Below the pieces are notes generated by a model. The model was not told the DNA's origin and ran no database searches. It saw only the letters and a list, made by a program, of their open reading frames with translations. Shown here piece by piece: positions 1 to 6,969 of a DNA stretch of 11,395 bases. The position numbers and the translations under genes are program-made. Source of the stretch: Deltaproteobacteria bacterium (lineage in GTDB: Bacteria; Desulfobacterota; Desulfobacteria; Desulfobacterales; SG8-13); assembly GCA_030670715.1 (NCBI GenBank), contig DAOVBC010000038.1, forward strand, positions 1-11,395, in the 5' to 3' direction. Within the stretch, counting starts at the first letter, position 1; every line of letters begins with the position of its first letter.

Positions 1-1
1 G

Positions 2-2929
2 GCTGAAATGGGCGTGCTTGAAAAGTACGGGGTGGAAATGATCGGTGCCTCCCTGGAATCCATCCATAAAGCCGAGGATCGGGACCTTTTCCGCAACGCC
101 ATGAACAGCATCGGGCTGGTTATTCCCCAGAGCGGAATTGCAACTAACATGACACAAGTACAGCAGATTGCCGAAGAGATCGGATTTCCAATCATCGTGC
201 GCCCCAGTTACACCCTGGGAGGAACCGGCGGCGGAGTGGCTTATAACCCCGAAGATCTTAAAACACTGGCCCGGGCAGGACTGGATGCCAGCCTTATCAG
301 CCAGATCATGCTGGAGCAGTCGGTACTCGGCTGGAAAGAATATGAACTGGAAGTCATGCGCGATAACAATGACAATGTGGTCATCGTGTGTTCCATCGAG
401 AACATGGACCCGATGGGAATCCATACCGGCGACAGCATTACCGTGGCTCCGGTCCAGACACTGAGCGATCGCGAATATCAGGTGATGCGAAATGCCTCCA
501 TCGCCATCATGCGCGAAATAGGCGTTGATACGGGCGGATCGAATGTTCAGTTTGCCATTAACCCTGAAAACGGCGAAATGATCGTTGTGGAGATGAACCC
601 GCGGGTGTCCCGCAGTTCGGCCCTGGCCTCCAAGGCCACCGGATTTCCGATTGCCAAGATCGCCGCCAAGCTTGCGGTGGGATACACGCTTGATGAAATT
701 CCCAACGACATCACCGGTGAAACCTATGCGTCTTTTGAGCCCACCATCGATTACTGCGTCGTTAAAATACCGCGCTGGACCTTTGAAAAATTTCCTGAAA
801 CCGAGGATGTTTTATCGACCGCAATGAAATCGGTGGGGGAAACGATGTCCATTGGCCGGACTTTCAAAGAGGCCCTCCAGAAAGGATTACGCTCCCTGGA
901 AATCGGCCGATACGGTTTCGGTGCCGACGGCAGAGATGGCTTTAACACGGATGGTGAGGCGCAACAGCTGCCGTCTCGGGCGGAGATCGAGCAGAAGCTT
1001 GCGATTCCAAACTCGCAGCGGATTTTTTATCTTCGCTATGCCCTGTTGTCCGGTATGGATATTCAGACCATTTACGATCTGACCCGGATCGATCCCTGGT
1101 TTTTATACCAGCTTCAGCAAATTGTCACCCTCGAGCAGCAGATCGGGCGGCAAGACGGCAGCCTGCCTGAAGGTCTCCTGCGTCGGGCGAAAGCATGCGG
1201 GTTTTCGGATATTCAGCTGGCCCATCTTTCAGATTCCACCGAGGATGATATCAAAAAATTACGGTCGCAACTGGAGATCAATCCGGTCTACAAGCTGGTG
1301 GATACCTGCGCGGCCGAATTTAAGGCGGCAACGCCGTACTACTATTCCACCTATGAAACAGAAACCGAAGCCAGGGTTTCTTCCCTCAAGAAGGTGATGA
1401 TCCTGGGCGGCGGTCCCAACCGAATCGGTCAGGGGATCGAGTTTGATTACTGCTGCGTGCATGCCTCTTTTGCCCTCAGGGAAGAAGGTGTGGAAAGCAT
1501 CATGGTGAACAGCAACCCCGAAACCGTCTCCACCGATTACGATACATCCGATAAGCTTTACTTCGAACCTCTTACCAGGGAAGACGTCCTGCAGATCGTA
1601 GAAACCGAAAAACCCGACGGTGTTATCGTCCAGTTCGGGGGCCAGACGCCGCTGAATCTTTCCGTGGGCCTGCACCGGGCGGGCGTCCCCATACTGGGCA
1701 CCCAGCCGGAAAGTATTGATCGGGCGGAAGACCGGGAGCAGTTCCAGGCGATGCTGAAAAAACTCTCGCTGGTTCAGCCGGACAACGGTACCGCCCAGTC
1801 GGTGGAAGAAGCCCTGGAAGTCGCCGAGGCGATCGGGTATCCGGTTATCGTCCGTCCATCCTATGTGCTGGGCGGAAGGGCCATGAAAATCGTTTACAAC
1901 CGGGATGAGCTGGAGAGCTACACACAGTTGGCCATCCTGGCCTCACCGGAGCACCCGGTTCTGATCGACAAGTTTCTTGAAGACGCCGTCGAGGTGGATG
2001 TCGACGCCATATCCGACGGAAAGACTACCGTTATCGGCGGGATTATGGAACACATAGAGGCTGCAGGCGTTCATTCCGGTGATTCGGCCTGCGTGTTGCC
2101 CCCCCACAGTATTGAAGAGCCTATGCTCTCTGAAATTATGACCGCCACCAAAGCCATGGCGGCGGAACTAAACGTTGTGGGTCTGATGAATGTACAGTAT
2201 GCTATCAAGGATAGCCGGCTTTATGTCCTGGAGGTCAATCCCCGGGCTTCCAGAACGGTGCCCTTTGTCAGCAAAGCCACCGGGATTGCGCTGGCAAAGC
2301 TTGCCACAAAAGTGATGCTCGGCCGGAGTCTGGAATCTCTCGGCCTGACAGGTGAGCGGATTCCTTCTCATATTTCGGTAAAGGAGGCGGTGCTTCCTTT
2401 TGACAGGTTTCCGGATGTAGATACGCTTTTAGGACCTGAAATGAAGTCGACCGGGGAGGTGATGGGAATCGATGCTGAATTCGGAACCGCCTACGCCAAG
2501 GCTCAGCTCGGTGCGGGCCAGAAGCTTCCCACATCCGGAACGGTGTTTATCAGCATCAAAGATAGCGACAAAAGTGGCGTTCTGCCGCTGGCGGCCCGGT
2601 TTCACCAGATCGGTTTTAAAATTATGGCGACCCGGGGTACCGCCCGGCTGCTGTCCGGCAATAACATACCGAATGTGACCATAAAAAAGGTCTCCATGGG
2701 TCGTCCGCATGTTGTGGACGCGATTAAAAATGGAGATGTGCAGCTGATCATCAACACGGGAACCGGCGACACGTCACGCCGGGACGGTTATATGATCCGG
2801 CGCGCGGCGATTAAATTCGATATCCCCTATGCGACAACCCTGGCGGGTGCCATGGCAATGAGCCGGGGGATTGCCGCCTTGAAAGAGAGGAGATTTGCGG
2901 TGAGGGCGCTGCAGGAATACAACGCCTAG
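2..2929 (+). CDS. carB: Carbamoyl-phosphate synthase large subunit, 5' truncated by the window edge
   Basis: Ammonia- and ATP-dependent large subunit of carbamoyl-phosphate synthase, which makes carbamoyl phosphate for pyrimidines and arginine from bicarbonate, glutamine-derived ammonia and two ATP in the cytoplasm. The reading frame is open from base 2, and the first ATG at 8 is internal: against E. coli CarB (1073 aa) about 100 N-terminal residues lie outside the window, leaving 975. Counting from base 2, the first ATP-grasp half has EMNPRVSRSS at 197, followed by the oligomerisation region. The second half opens with LGGGPNRIGQG near 468 and has its own EVNPRASRT at 744. The C-terminal MGS-like allosteric domain runs from about 845 to the end. 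All core motifs are intact. purF follows 44 bases downstream on the same strand, so co-transcription is likely. carA is not in view. Identity is very secure. Confidence 0.98.
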   Translation, partial: AEMGVLEKYGVEMIGASLESIHKAEDRDLFRNAMNSIGLVIPQSGIATNMTQVQQIAEEIGFPIIVRPSYTLGGTGGGVAYNPEDLKTLARAGLDASLISQIMLEQSVLGWKEYELEVMRDNNDNVVIVCSIENMDPMGIHTGDSITVAPVQTLSDREYQVMRNASIAIMREIGVDTGGSNVQFAINPENGEMIVVEMNPRVSRSSALASKATGFPIAKIAAKLAVGYTLDEIPNDITGETYASFEPTIDYCVVKIPRWTFEKFPETEDVLSTAMKSVGETMSIGRTFKEALQKGLRSLEIGRYGFGADGRDGFNTDGEAQQLPSRAEIEQKLAIPNSQRIFYLRYALLSGMDIQTIYDLTRIDPWFLYQLQQIVTLEQQIGRQDGSLPEGLLRRAKACGFSDIQLAHLSDSTEDDIKKLRSQLEINPVYKLVDTCAAEFKAATPYYYSTYETETEARVSSLKKVMILGGGPNRIGQGIEFDYCCVHASFALREEGVESIMVNSNPETVSTDYDTSDKLYFEPLTREDVLQIVETEKPDGVIVQFGGQTPLNLSVGLHRAGVPILGTQPESIDRAEDREQFQAMLKKLSLVQPDNGTAQSVEEALEVAEAIGYPVIVRPSYVLGGRAMKIVYNRDELESYTQLAILASPEHPVLIDKFLEDAVEVDVDAISDGKTTVIGGIMEHIEAAGVHSGDSACVLPPHSIEEPMLSEIMTATKAMAAELNVVGLMNVQYAIKDSRLYVLEVNPRASRTVPFVSKATGIALAKLATKVMLGRSLESLGLTGERIPSHISVKEAVLPFDRFPDVDTLLGPEMKSTGEVMGIDAEFGTAYAKAQLGAGQKLPTSGTVFISIKDSDKSGVLPLAARFHQIGFKIMATRGTARLLSGNNIPNVTIKKVSMGRPHVVDAIKNGDVQLIINTGTGDTSRRDGYMIRRAAIKFDIPYATTLAGAMAMSRGIAALKERRFAVRALQEYNA

Positions 2930-2973
2930 TATTGAGTCCTTGCACAAGCGATGAGACGGGGAGAACAGTATAT

Positions 2974-4392
2974 ATGAATTATGAAGAAAAACCGCGTGAA
3001 GCATGCGGGATTTTTGGGATTCACGGGCATCCTGAGGCCGCCCGGGTGAGTTATTTCGGCCTGTACGCGCTTCAGCACCGGGGACAGGAAAGCGCCGGTA
3101 TCGCCGTGTTGCAAAACGATAATATCGTTGCCCACAAAGGCATGGGGCTGGTCCCTGAGGTGTTCGACATCAGCCACATGGAGGAGTTGAATGGGCAAAT
3201 TGCCATCGGTCACGTGCGCTATTCTACCACCGGCAGCTCCATACTTTCCAATGCCCAACCCTTTGTCGTGCACCACCGGCACAAATCATACGCGGTGGCC
3301 CACAACGGCAATATTGTAAACGCCCACGTGCTTAAAAATGAACTGGAAGAATCCGGGTCGATCCTTCAAACCACCATGGACACGGAAATATTCTTACACT
3401 TGTTTGTAAAAAACCTGCATCTGGGTTTTGAAGAGGCACTGCTGGAGACCGTAAAAAGAATCAGGGGCGCCTTTTCAATGGTGATCCTGACCGAAAAAGG
3501 TGAAGTGATCGGCATCAAGGACCCCAACGGCTTTCGGCCGCTGTGTCTCGGGAAACTGAACGGCCACTATGTTCTGGCTTCTGAAACCTGTGCCTTCGAT
3601 CTGGTGGAAGCGGAATATATTCGGGAACTTGAGCCGGGGGAGATCGTCATCATCAGCGATGAAGGTGTCCGCAGTTTTAATCCCCACACCAAAACAAAGC
3701 GCACCCTTTGTATATTCGAGTATATTTATTTTGCCAGACCGGACAGCACTATCTACGGTCAGAATGTCTATATGACTCGCAAGGCCCATGGCCGCTGCCT
3801 GGCAAGAGAAGCACCGGTCGACGCCGACCTGGTGATGCCGTTTCCCGATTCCGGGACCTATGCCGCCCTGGGGTATTCGGAACAATCCGGGATTCCTTTT
3901 GAGATGGGTATGATCCGCAACCATTACGTGGGCCGGACCTTTATCCAGCCGACCCAGAGCATGCGCGACTTTGGCGTAAGGATAAAATTGAATCCGGTCA
4001 AGGAATTGCTAAAAGGCAAGGATATCATCATTATTGAAGATTCAATCATCAGGGGAACGACAGTGAAGACCAGGGTTAAGTCTTTGCGGGAATTCGGCGT
4101 AAAAAAGGTACACATGCGGGTTGCCGGACCGCCCCACCGGTTCCCCTGCCATTACGGGATTGATTTTCCCACCAGCGGTGAGTTGATCGCTTCCAGCATG
4201 TCGATTGAAGATCTCAGAGGCTATCTTGGTCTTGATTCACTCCATTATTTGAGCATCGACGGCCTTCTCACGTCGACGGGAATAGAAGATCCGGAAAATT
4301 ATTTCTGTAAAGCCTGCTTTGATGGATGTTATCCGGTGGATTTTGATCAAAATTTATCCAAACACTGCCTTGAAAGATCGGGGACAATCTGA
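2974..4392 (+). CDS. purF: Amidophosphoribosyltransferase (glutamine PRPP amidotransferase), Fe-S type
   Basis: First committed enzyme of purine synthesis: converts PRPP and glutamine to 5-phosphoribosylamine. I start it at ATG 2974, with GGGGAG about 10 bases upstream, giving 472 aa (B. subtilis PurF is 476). A TTG at 2932 in the same frame would add 14 unrelated residues and is less likely. The nucleophile is Cys11 in EACGIFGIHGH, so a 10-residue propeptide must be removed to expose it, as in Bacillus-type PurF. The N-terminal half is the class II glutaminase domain (YALQHRGQESAGI, GHVRYSTTG, AHNGNIVNA). The PRPP-binding loop DIIIIEDSIIRGTT spans 350-363. Cys246, Cys392, Cys445 and Cys448 match the four [4Fe-4S] ligands of the B. 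subtilis enzyme, so this is the oxygen-labile form. It lies 44 bases after carB, and a candidate terminator follows at 4498-4548. Confidence 0.97.
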   Translation: MNYEEKPREACGIFGIHGHPEAARVSYFGLYALQHRGQESAGIAVLQNDNIVAHKGMGLVPEVFDISHMEELNGQIAIGHVRYSTTGSSILSNAQPFVVHHRHKSYAVAHNGNIVNAHVLKNELEESGSILQTTMDTEIFLHLFVKNLHLGFEEALLETVKRIRGAFSMVILTEKGEVIGIKDPNGFRPLCLGKLNGHYVLASETCAFDLVEAEYIRELEPGEIVIISDEGVRSFNPHTKTKRTLCIFEYIYFARPDSTIYGQNVYMTRKAHGRCLAREAPVDADLVMPFPDSGTYAALGYSEQSGIPFEMGMIRNHYVGRTFIQPTQSMRDFGVRIKLNPVKELLKGKDIIIIEDSIIRGTTVKTRVKSLREFGVKKVHMRVAGPPHRFPCHYGIDFPTSGELIASSMSIEDLRGYLGLDSLHYLSIDGLLTSTGIEDPENYFCKACFDGCYPVDFDQNLSKHCLERSGTI

Positions 4393-4448
4393 TAAATAGT
4401 ATGATAGGTTGACCGTTTGACCCGTTTAGCCTGTTGAGCACCTGATAA

Positions 4449-4497
4449 TTATACCGCTTTCCATAATTATGTTCCGATAAGCGGAATTGCGGTATAA
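4449..4497. repeat. 9-bp perfect inverted repeat with an alternative inner stem
   Basis: TTATACCGC at 4449-4457 is the exact reverse complement of GCGGTATAA at 4489-4497. Inside it, CCGCTT (4454-4459) can instead pair with AAGCGG (4479-4484); the two stems share bases 4454-4457 and so exclude each other. The loop also holds a 10-base palindrome, CATAATTATG (4462-4471). It lies just after purF and directly abuts the terminator-like hairpin. It could be a processing or stability hairpin at the purF 3' end or a small dispersed repeat; the sequence alone does not decide. Confidence 0.5.
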
Positions 4498-4548
4498 GTG
4501 GTTGTAGAAAAAAACGTTGGAATACCGAAACGTTTTTTTGACAACCAC
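4498..4548. terminator. Candidate bidirectional intrinsic terminator after purF
   Basis: Outer arms GTGGTTGT (4498-4505) and ACAACCAC (4541-4548) are perfectly complementary. Inside them an A7 tract (4508-4514) faces a T7 tract (4533-4539), followed by CGTT/AACG and a further GG/CC pair around a small AATA loop. The A-tract, short stem, T-tract arrangement is what a bidirectional Rho-independent terminator looks like. It lies about 106 bases after the purF stop and separates purF from the next two genes. The central stem is short, so terminator strength is uncertain. Confidence 0.6.
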
Positions 4549-4554
4549 TATATA

Positions 4555-4704
4555 GCTGAGAGAAGCGGAGTCCCGCCTTGCGGTGTCGGTCCGGTAAAAA
4601 AGATCGAATTATTTCAGGGTCGGAGATTTTGCCTGACGAAGAATTGAGAAAAGCGAAATAAACTGATGCCGGAAAAATTGAACCTTTACCGATGAGAGGT
4701 AACT
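4555..4704 (+). other. Leader region upstream of the cNMP-domain/radical SAM pair
   Basis: This 150-base stretch lies between the terminator-like hairpin and the next gene. No riboswitch class I know is recognisable and no convincing promoter was found. It contains a small CCGC/GCGG hairpin (4573-4583) and two tiny open frames: a TTG-started 27-codon frame at 4578-4661 with GGAG seven bases before it, and a 9-residue ATG frame at 4666-4695 whose stop touches the ribosome-binding site of the following gene. Neither is supported by similarity. They are recorded because short frames in front of a radical SAM unit can matter. Confidence 0.3.
4695..4700 (+). promoter_or_regulatory. Ribosome-binding site of the cNMP-domain gene
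   Basis: AGAGGT sits four bases before ATG 4705, a reasonable spacing that supports this start codon. The upstream 9-residue mini-frame stops at 4693-4695, touching this site, so ribosomes finishing it could influence initiation here (inference). Confidence 0.6.
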
Positions 4705-5214
4705 ATGATTGAATCAAAATATCTGAAGGAAAATATTGAGAATATTCAGAAATTGATGGGCATACCCGCATTGAAGAATTTTGAAACCAAGAGTCTCGGC
4801 AAACTTCTCAGGCTGAGTAAAATAAGGCAGTATGAACACGGAGAGCGAATTATCACCGAAGGTGACCTGGATCCGTGGCTCTATTTTCTTTTATCCGGAA
4901 AAATTAGAATTGCCAAAGCCAGCGTTGATATCGGGAACATAGACCGGAAAGGTGAAATCTTCGGCGAAATGCGGATTATCGACAGCCTGAGCAGGTCGGC
5001 CTCGGTTTATGCCGTCGGTAAAACCATATGCCTTGCGGTTGATACCTCCGCAAAGGAAAGGTTGGCCGGCGAGGGAACACGTGACGAGAAATTAGACTTT
5101 TTACTGCTGCTTTACCGCATATTTGCCGAATATATGTCGATCCGACTGCGATTGACAAACGACGAACTGATCAAGGCCAAGAAACAGGTCGAGAAGTTTA
5201 AAAAATCTACGTGA
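4705..5214 (+). CDS. Stand-alone cyclic-nucleotide-binding-domain protein (no HTH)
   Basis: A 169-residue cytoplasmic protein resembling the sensory half of CRP/FNR regulators. Residues about 20-120 form the cNMP-type beta barrel: HGERIITEGDLDPWLYFLLSGKIRI, then the phosphate-binding-cassette-like segment GEIFGEMRIIDSLSRSASV at 83-101. Within it, Glu88 and Arg97 fall where CRP-type domains contact cyclic nucleotide ribose and phosphate. After the barrel comes a helix and a lysine-rich tail (about 145-169, coiled-coil-like) but no helix-turn-helix, so direct CRP-like DNA binding is not expected. It could bind cAMP, cGMP or another ligand and act through a partner protein. The stop codon shares a base with the ATG of the radical SAM gene, so the two products are probably made together. 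The true ligand is unknown. Confidence 0.85.
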   Translation: MIESKYLKENIENIQKLMGIPALKNFETKSLGKLLRLSKIRQYEHGERIITEGDLDPWLYFLLSGKIRIAKASVDIGNIDRKGEIFGEMRIIDSLSRSASVYAVGKTICLAVDTSAKERLAGEGTRDEKLDFLLLLYRIFAEYMSIRLRLTNDELIKAKKQVEKFKKST

Positions 5215-6209
5215 TGAAAAAAACAGTTTCCTTTGCCAGGGACGCGATTAATGTTTTTTTTCACATCCTCACCAGCTGTAATCTAAAATGCCGCCACTGT
5301 TATATTAACCCGGGACAGCATGGCTACAAAACCCTGCCGCTGACCACTATCCGAAACTGGCTGAGGCTTTTTGCAAACAGGAGTAAACAGGCAAATGTTG
5401 TATTCCTGGGCGGAGAACCTACCCTGCATCCCGATCTTCCCCGGATTATAGAAGAAGCCAGAGCGCTGAATTACCAATCGATTACGGTGGACACCAACGG
5501 CTACCTGTTCAATGATATTCTTTCAACAGTTGGTCCCGGTGACGTTGATTATTTCAGTTTCAGTCTCGATGGAGCCACAGATAAAACAAATGATGCAATC
5601 CGAGGCACGGGCGCTTATGATACCTGCCTTAAGGGCATAAAATCGGCCGTATCGAGCGGGTTCTCCGCCAGCATTATCTACACGGTCAGCCGGGCGAATA
5701 TACACGAACTCGCAATGATGGAAACCCTGGTGAAGGACCTGGGGGTGGATCGGTTCTTTATACAGGTGATCGGGATCCGCGGCAAACCGGCACAAAACGG
5801 ACAGGACCACCTTCAGGTTTCTAATACAGACTGGCTTGCCATTGTTCCGTCCGTCGCCGGCAAAATTGCCGGGCTCGGCATCATCGTTACCTATCCGAAA
5901 GTATTTTTAGCTCCCGGGGAAACCTTTGAATGTGCCGGACTGGTGGCGGAAAACTATTTTATATTTCCCAATGGACGGGTTTATCGCTGTCCCCTGTGCG
6001 AGGATTTTCCGCTTCACAGTTTGACAATAAAAAATGATCACCTGATACCCACCGAACCGGTGAATGAAATGGATCTTTTCCAGCTCACCATTCCGGAAGG
6101 ATGCGTAATGAACCGACTCGTTCAGCCCGGGAATCTCTCCTACCGGCCGGACGGAAGCCCGGAAAACAGGATTGCGTGCTGTTTGCTAAAGGAGGAAATT
6201 ACAGAATAG
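5214..6209 (+). CDS. Radical SAM protein with partial SPASM/twitch-like C-terminus
   Basis: A 331-residue radical SAM enzyme of unknown substrate. The CxxxCxxC motif that holds the catalytic [4Fe-4S] cluster is Cys22, Cys26 and Cys29 (SCNLKCRHCY), and the SAM-binding GGEP follows in VVFLGGEPTLHPDL. Further barrel strands are visible (ITVDTNG, FSFSLDG). The C-terminal part has Cys240-x13-Gly-x4-Cys259, fitting the first half of the SPASM signature, then Cys262, Cys297 and Cys322-Cys323. Six cysteines could carry an auxiliary cluster, but the full seven-cysteine SPASM order is not present. I chose ATG 5214, which shares its A with the preceding stop codon; a GTG at 5211 would add one residue. 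SPASM/twitch relatives include peptide-modifying and sulfatase-maturing enzymes, and heme and cofactor enzymes, so a peptide or protein substrate is plausible but unproven. Confidence 0.9.
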   Translation: MKKTVSFARDAINVFFHILTSCNLKCRHCYINPGQHGYKTLPLTTIRNWLRLFANRSKQANVVFLGGEPTLHPDLPRIIEEARALNYQSITVDTNGYLFNDILSTVGPGDVDYFSFSLDGATDKTNDAIRGTGAYDTCLKGIKSAVSSGFSASIIYTVSRANIHELAMMETLVKDLGVDRFFIQVIGIRGKPAQNGQDHLQVSNTDWLAIVPSVAGKIAGLGIIVTYPKVFLAPGETFECAGLVAENYFIFPNGRVYRCPLCEDFPLHSLTIKNDHLIPTEPVNEMDLFQLTIPEGCVMNRLVQPGNLSYRPDGSPENRIACCLLKEEITE

Positions 6210-6286
6210 AAACGGATTAATTCGCTATAAAGAACCTGCTTTTAAGACGAGGTAAGATGTTATTGGCTTTGCCGGAAAGATCAATC

Positions 6287-6371
6287 GATTCAGGATTCAA
6301 GATTCAAGATCCTGGAATTGCCATCAACGGATTTCTATTCTTATGGATCCTGTATCCTGTATCTTGTATCT
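6287..6371. repeat. Heptamer-periodic arrays forming a 26-bp imperfect inverted repeat
   Basis: The left arm, 6287-6314, is four seven-base units (GATTCAG, GATTCAA, GATTCAA, GATCCTG). The right arm, 6345-6371, read on the minus strand, is the matching series (GATACAA, GATACAG, GATACAG, GATCC). The arms match at 20 of 26 positions, with the same T-T mismatch recurring in each unit, around a 32-base spacer. It sits between the convergent radical SAM and DUF2845 genes and could fold as a transcript-end hairpin for both. Tandem heptamers in inverted orientation suggest an intergenic repeat family. Confidence 0.65.
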
Positions 6372-6443
6372 GTAAAACAAATGAACAGTGACCTAATATC
6401 TCCTCCGGCGGTAAATAAATCAGACCCTGCCTGAGAGGTATCG

Positions 6444-6788
6444 TTACTTTCTCCTTATCGATTCCACGTTAACGAGGCGGTTGCCTTCAAACCGCAGAAG
6501 ATGAAGACCGCTTTTTTCATAAATCCATTCTTCGATGTAAAGGATTACTTTGCTTCCCCGGCTGTGATATCTGCTGTAACGGCGATCGTAAATTCGATCT
6601 GAATCGACAATTTCAACCTCGCCGACAATTTCCCTGGAGAGCGGCTCACCGCAAATTTGCAGCACTTCGTATTTCAGGTATCCCGGTGCTACCAGATCAC
6701 TGCCGCACCTTAACGCCTGTCCGGAGTCAGCGCTTGAAACGGTAGAATGGATGAGTAAAACCAGGGCCATAATAATAAATTTTTTCAT
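6444..6788 (-). CDS. DUF2845-type small exported protein
   Basis: A 114-residue protein of unknown function. I start it at the ATG complementary to 6786-6788 because the product then begins with a typical signal peptide: MKKF, a hydrophobic run IIMALVLLI, and a likely cleavage after TVSSA. Longer upstream reading adds 37 unrelated residues. The mature part opens with LRCGSDLVAPG, then YEVLQICGEP, and ends with EEWIYEKSGLHLLRFEGNRLVNVES, the pattern of DUF2845 (PF11006) proteins, with two conserved cysteines that could form a disulfide. It is probably periplasmic. The gene is divergent from the HTH/Zn-ribbon gene. A six-base inverted repeat just before the start codon encloses the only visible Shine-Dalgarno-like sequence. 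Confidence 0.78.
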   Translation of the reverse strand: MKKFIIMALVLLIHSTVSSADSGQALRCGSDLVAPGYLKYEVLQICGEPLSREIVGEVEIVDSDRIYDRRYSRYHSRGSKVILYIEEWIYEKSGLHLLRFEGNRLVNVESIRRK

Positions 6789-6790
6789 GG

Positions 6791-6809
6791 TCACAAATCC
6801 CGGTTGTGA
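6791..6809 (-). promoter_or_regulatory. Start-proximal hairpin in front of the DUF2845 gene
   Basis: On the minus strand TCACAA, a seven-base loop containing GGGAT, and TTGTGA lie two bases before the ATG. The perfect six-base stem would put the only purine-rich ribosome-binding-like sequence in the loop. It could act as a translational control hairpin or as a protein operator; its orientation is opposite to a CRP site (TGTGA-N6-TCACA). Confidence 0.4.
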
Positions 6810-6821
6810 TGTGAAATGGTT

Positions 6822-6863
6822 ATGCGATACGTGTTGTGCGATTTGCAATGTGAGATACGGAAT
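6822..6863. repeat. Second degenerate heptamer array between divergent genes
   Basis: Read on the plus strand the bases fall into six seven-base units: ATGCGAT, ACGTGTT, GTGCGAT, TTGCAAT, GTGAGAT, ACGGAAT. Position 3 is G and position 7 is T in every unit, and position 6 is A or T. It lies in the divergent spacer (6789-6969), and with the array at 6287-6371 it brackets the DUF2845 gene. The units differ in sequence from the first array but share its seven-base period. Confidence 0.45.
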
Positions 6864-6952
6864 GCTTGCCGCCGACTGTTCGATACATAAGAGGAGCACC
6901 GCTGTTTGTAAAGTAGACTGCGGCTTTAAACCGATAAGATCTAAAGTAGCTT

Positions 6953-6958
6953 AGAGGG
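6953..6958 (+). promoter_or_regulatory. Ribosome-binding site of the HTH/Zn-ribbon gene
   Basis: AGAGGG ends 11 bases before ATG 6970. It is the best Shine-Dalgarno-like match in the spacer and supports this start. Confidence 0.5.
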
Positions 6959-6969
6959 CAAGAGATAAA

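Noticed and set aside
1259..1675. A 138-codon minus-strand frame inside carB
   Set aside because: It is opposite a fully conserved part of CarB, with no motif of its own; long antisense frames are expected in GC-rich genes.
2932..2973. N-terminal extension of PurF from a TTG at 2932
   Set aside because: The 14 extra residues have no counterpart in the family, and ATG 2974 has a GGGGAG at good spacing and gives the usual short propeptide.
3475..3924. A 149-codon minus-strand frame inside purF
   Set aside because: It is antisense to the conserved PurF glutaminase and PRTase domains, with no motif or start signal.
4538..4554. TTGACA followed by TATATA after purF
   Set aside because: The spacing is five bases instead of about 17, and the TTGACA is part of the terminator stem.
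4555..4704. Possible c-di-GMP or other riboswitch before the cNMP-domain gene
   Set aside because: The conserved core sequences of the GEMM classes and other riboswitches I know are not present.
6287..6371. Possible CRISPR-like array
   Set aside because: Units are seven bases with no spacers and no cas genes nearby; this is a tandem repeat pair.
6400..6420. Minus-strand GGAGGAG that looks like a strong Shine-Dalgarno sequence
   Set aside because: No ATG, GTG or TTG lies at suitable spacing, so no gene is supported.
6751..6954. A 67-codon plus-strand frame with several cysteines across the divergent spacer
   Set aside because: It overlaps the 5' end of the DUF2845 gene on the other strand and has no ribosome-binding site or recognisable motif.
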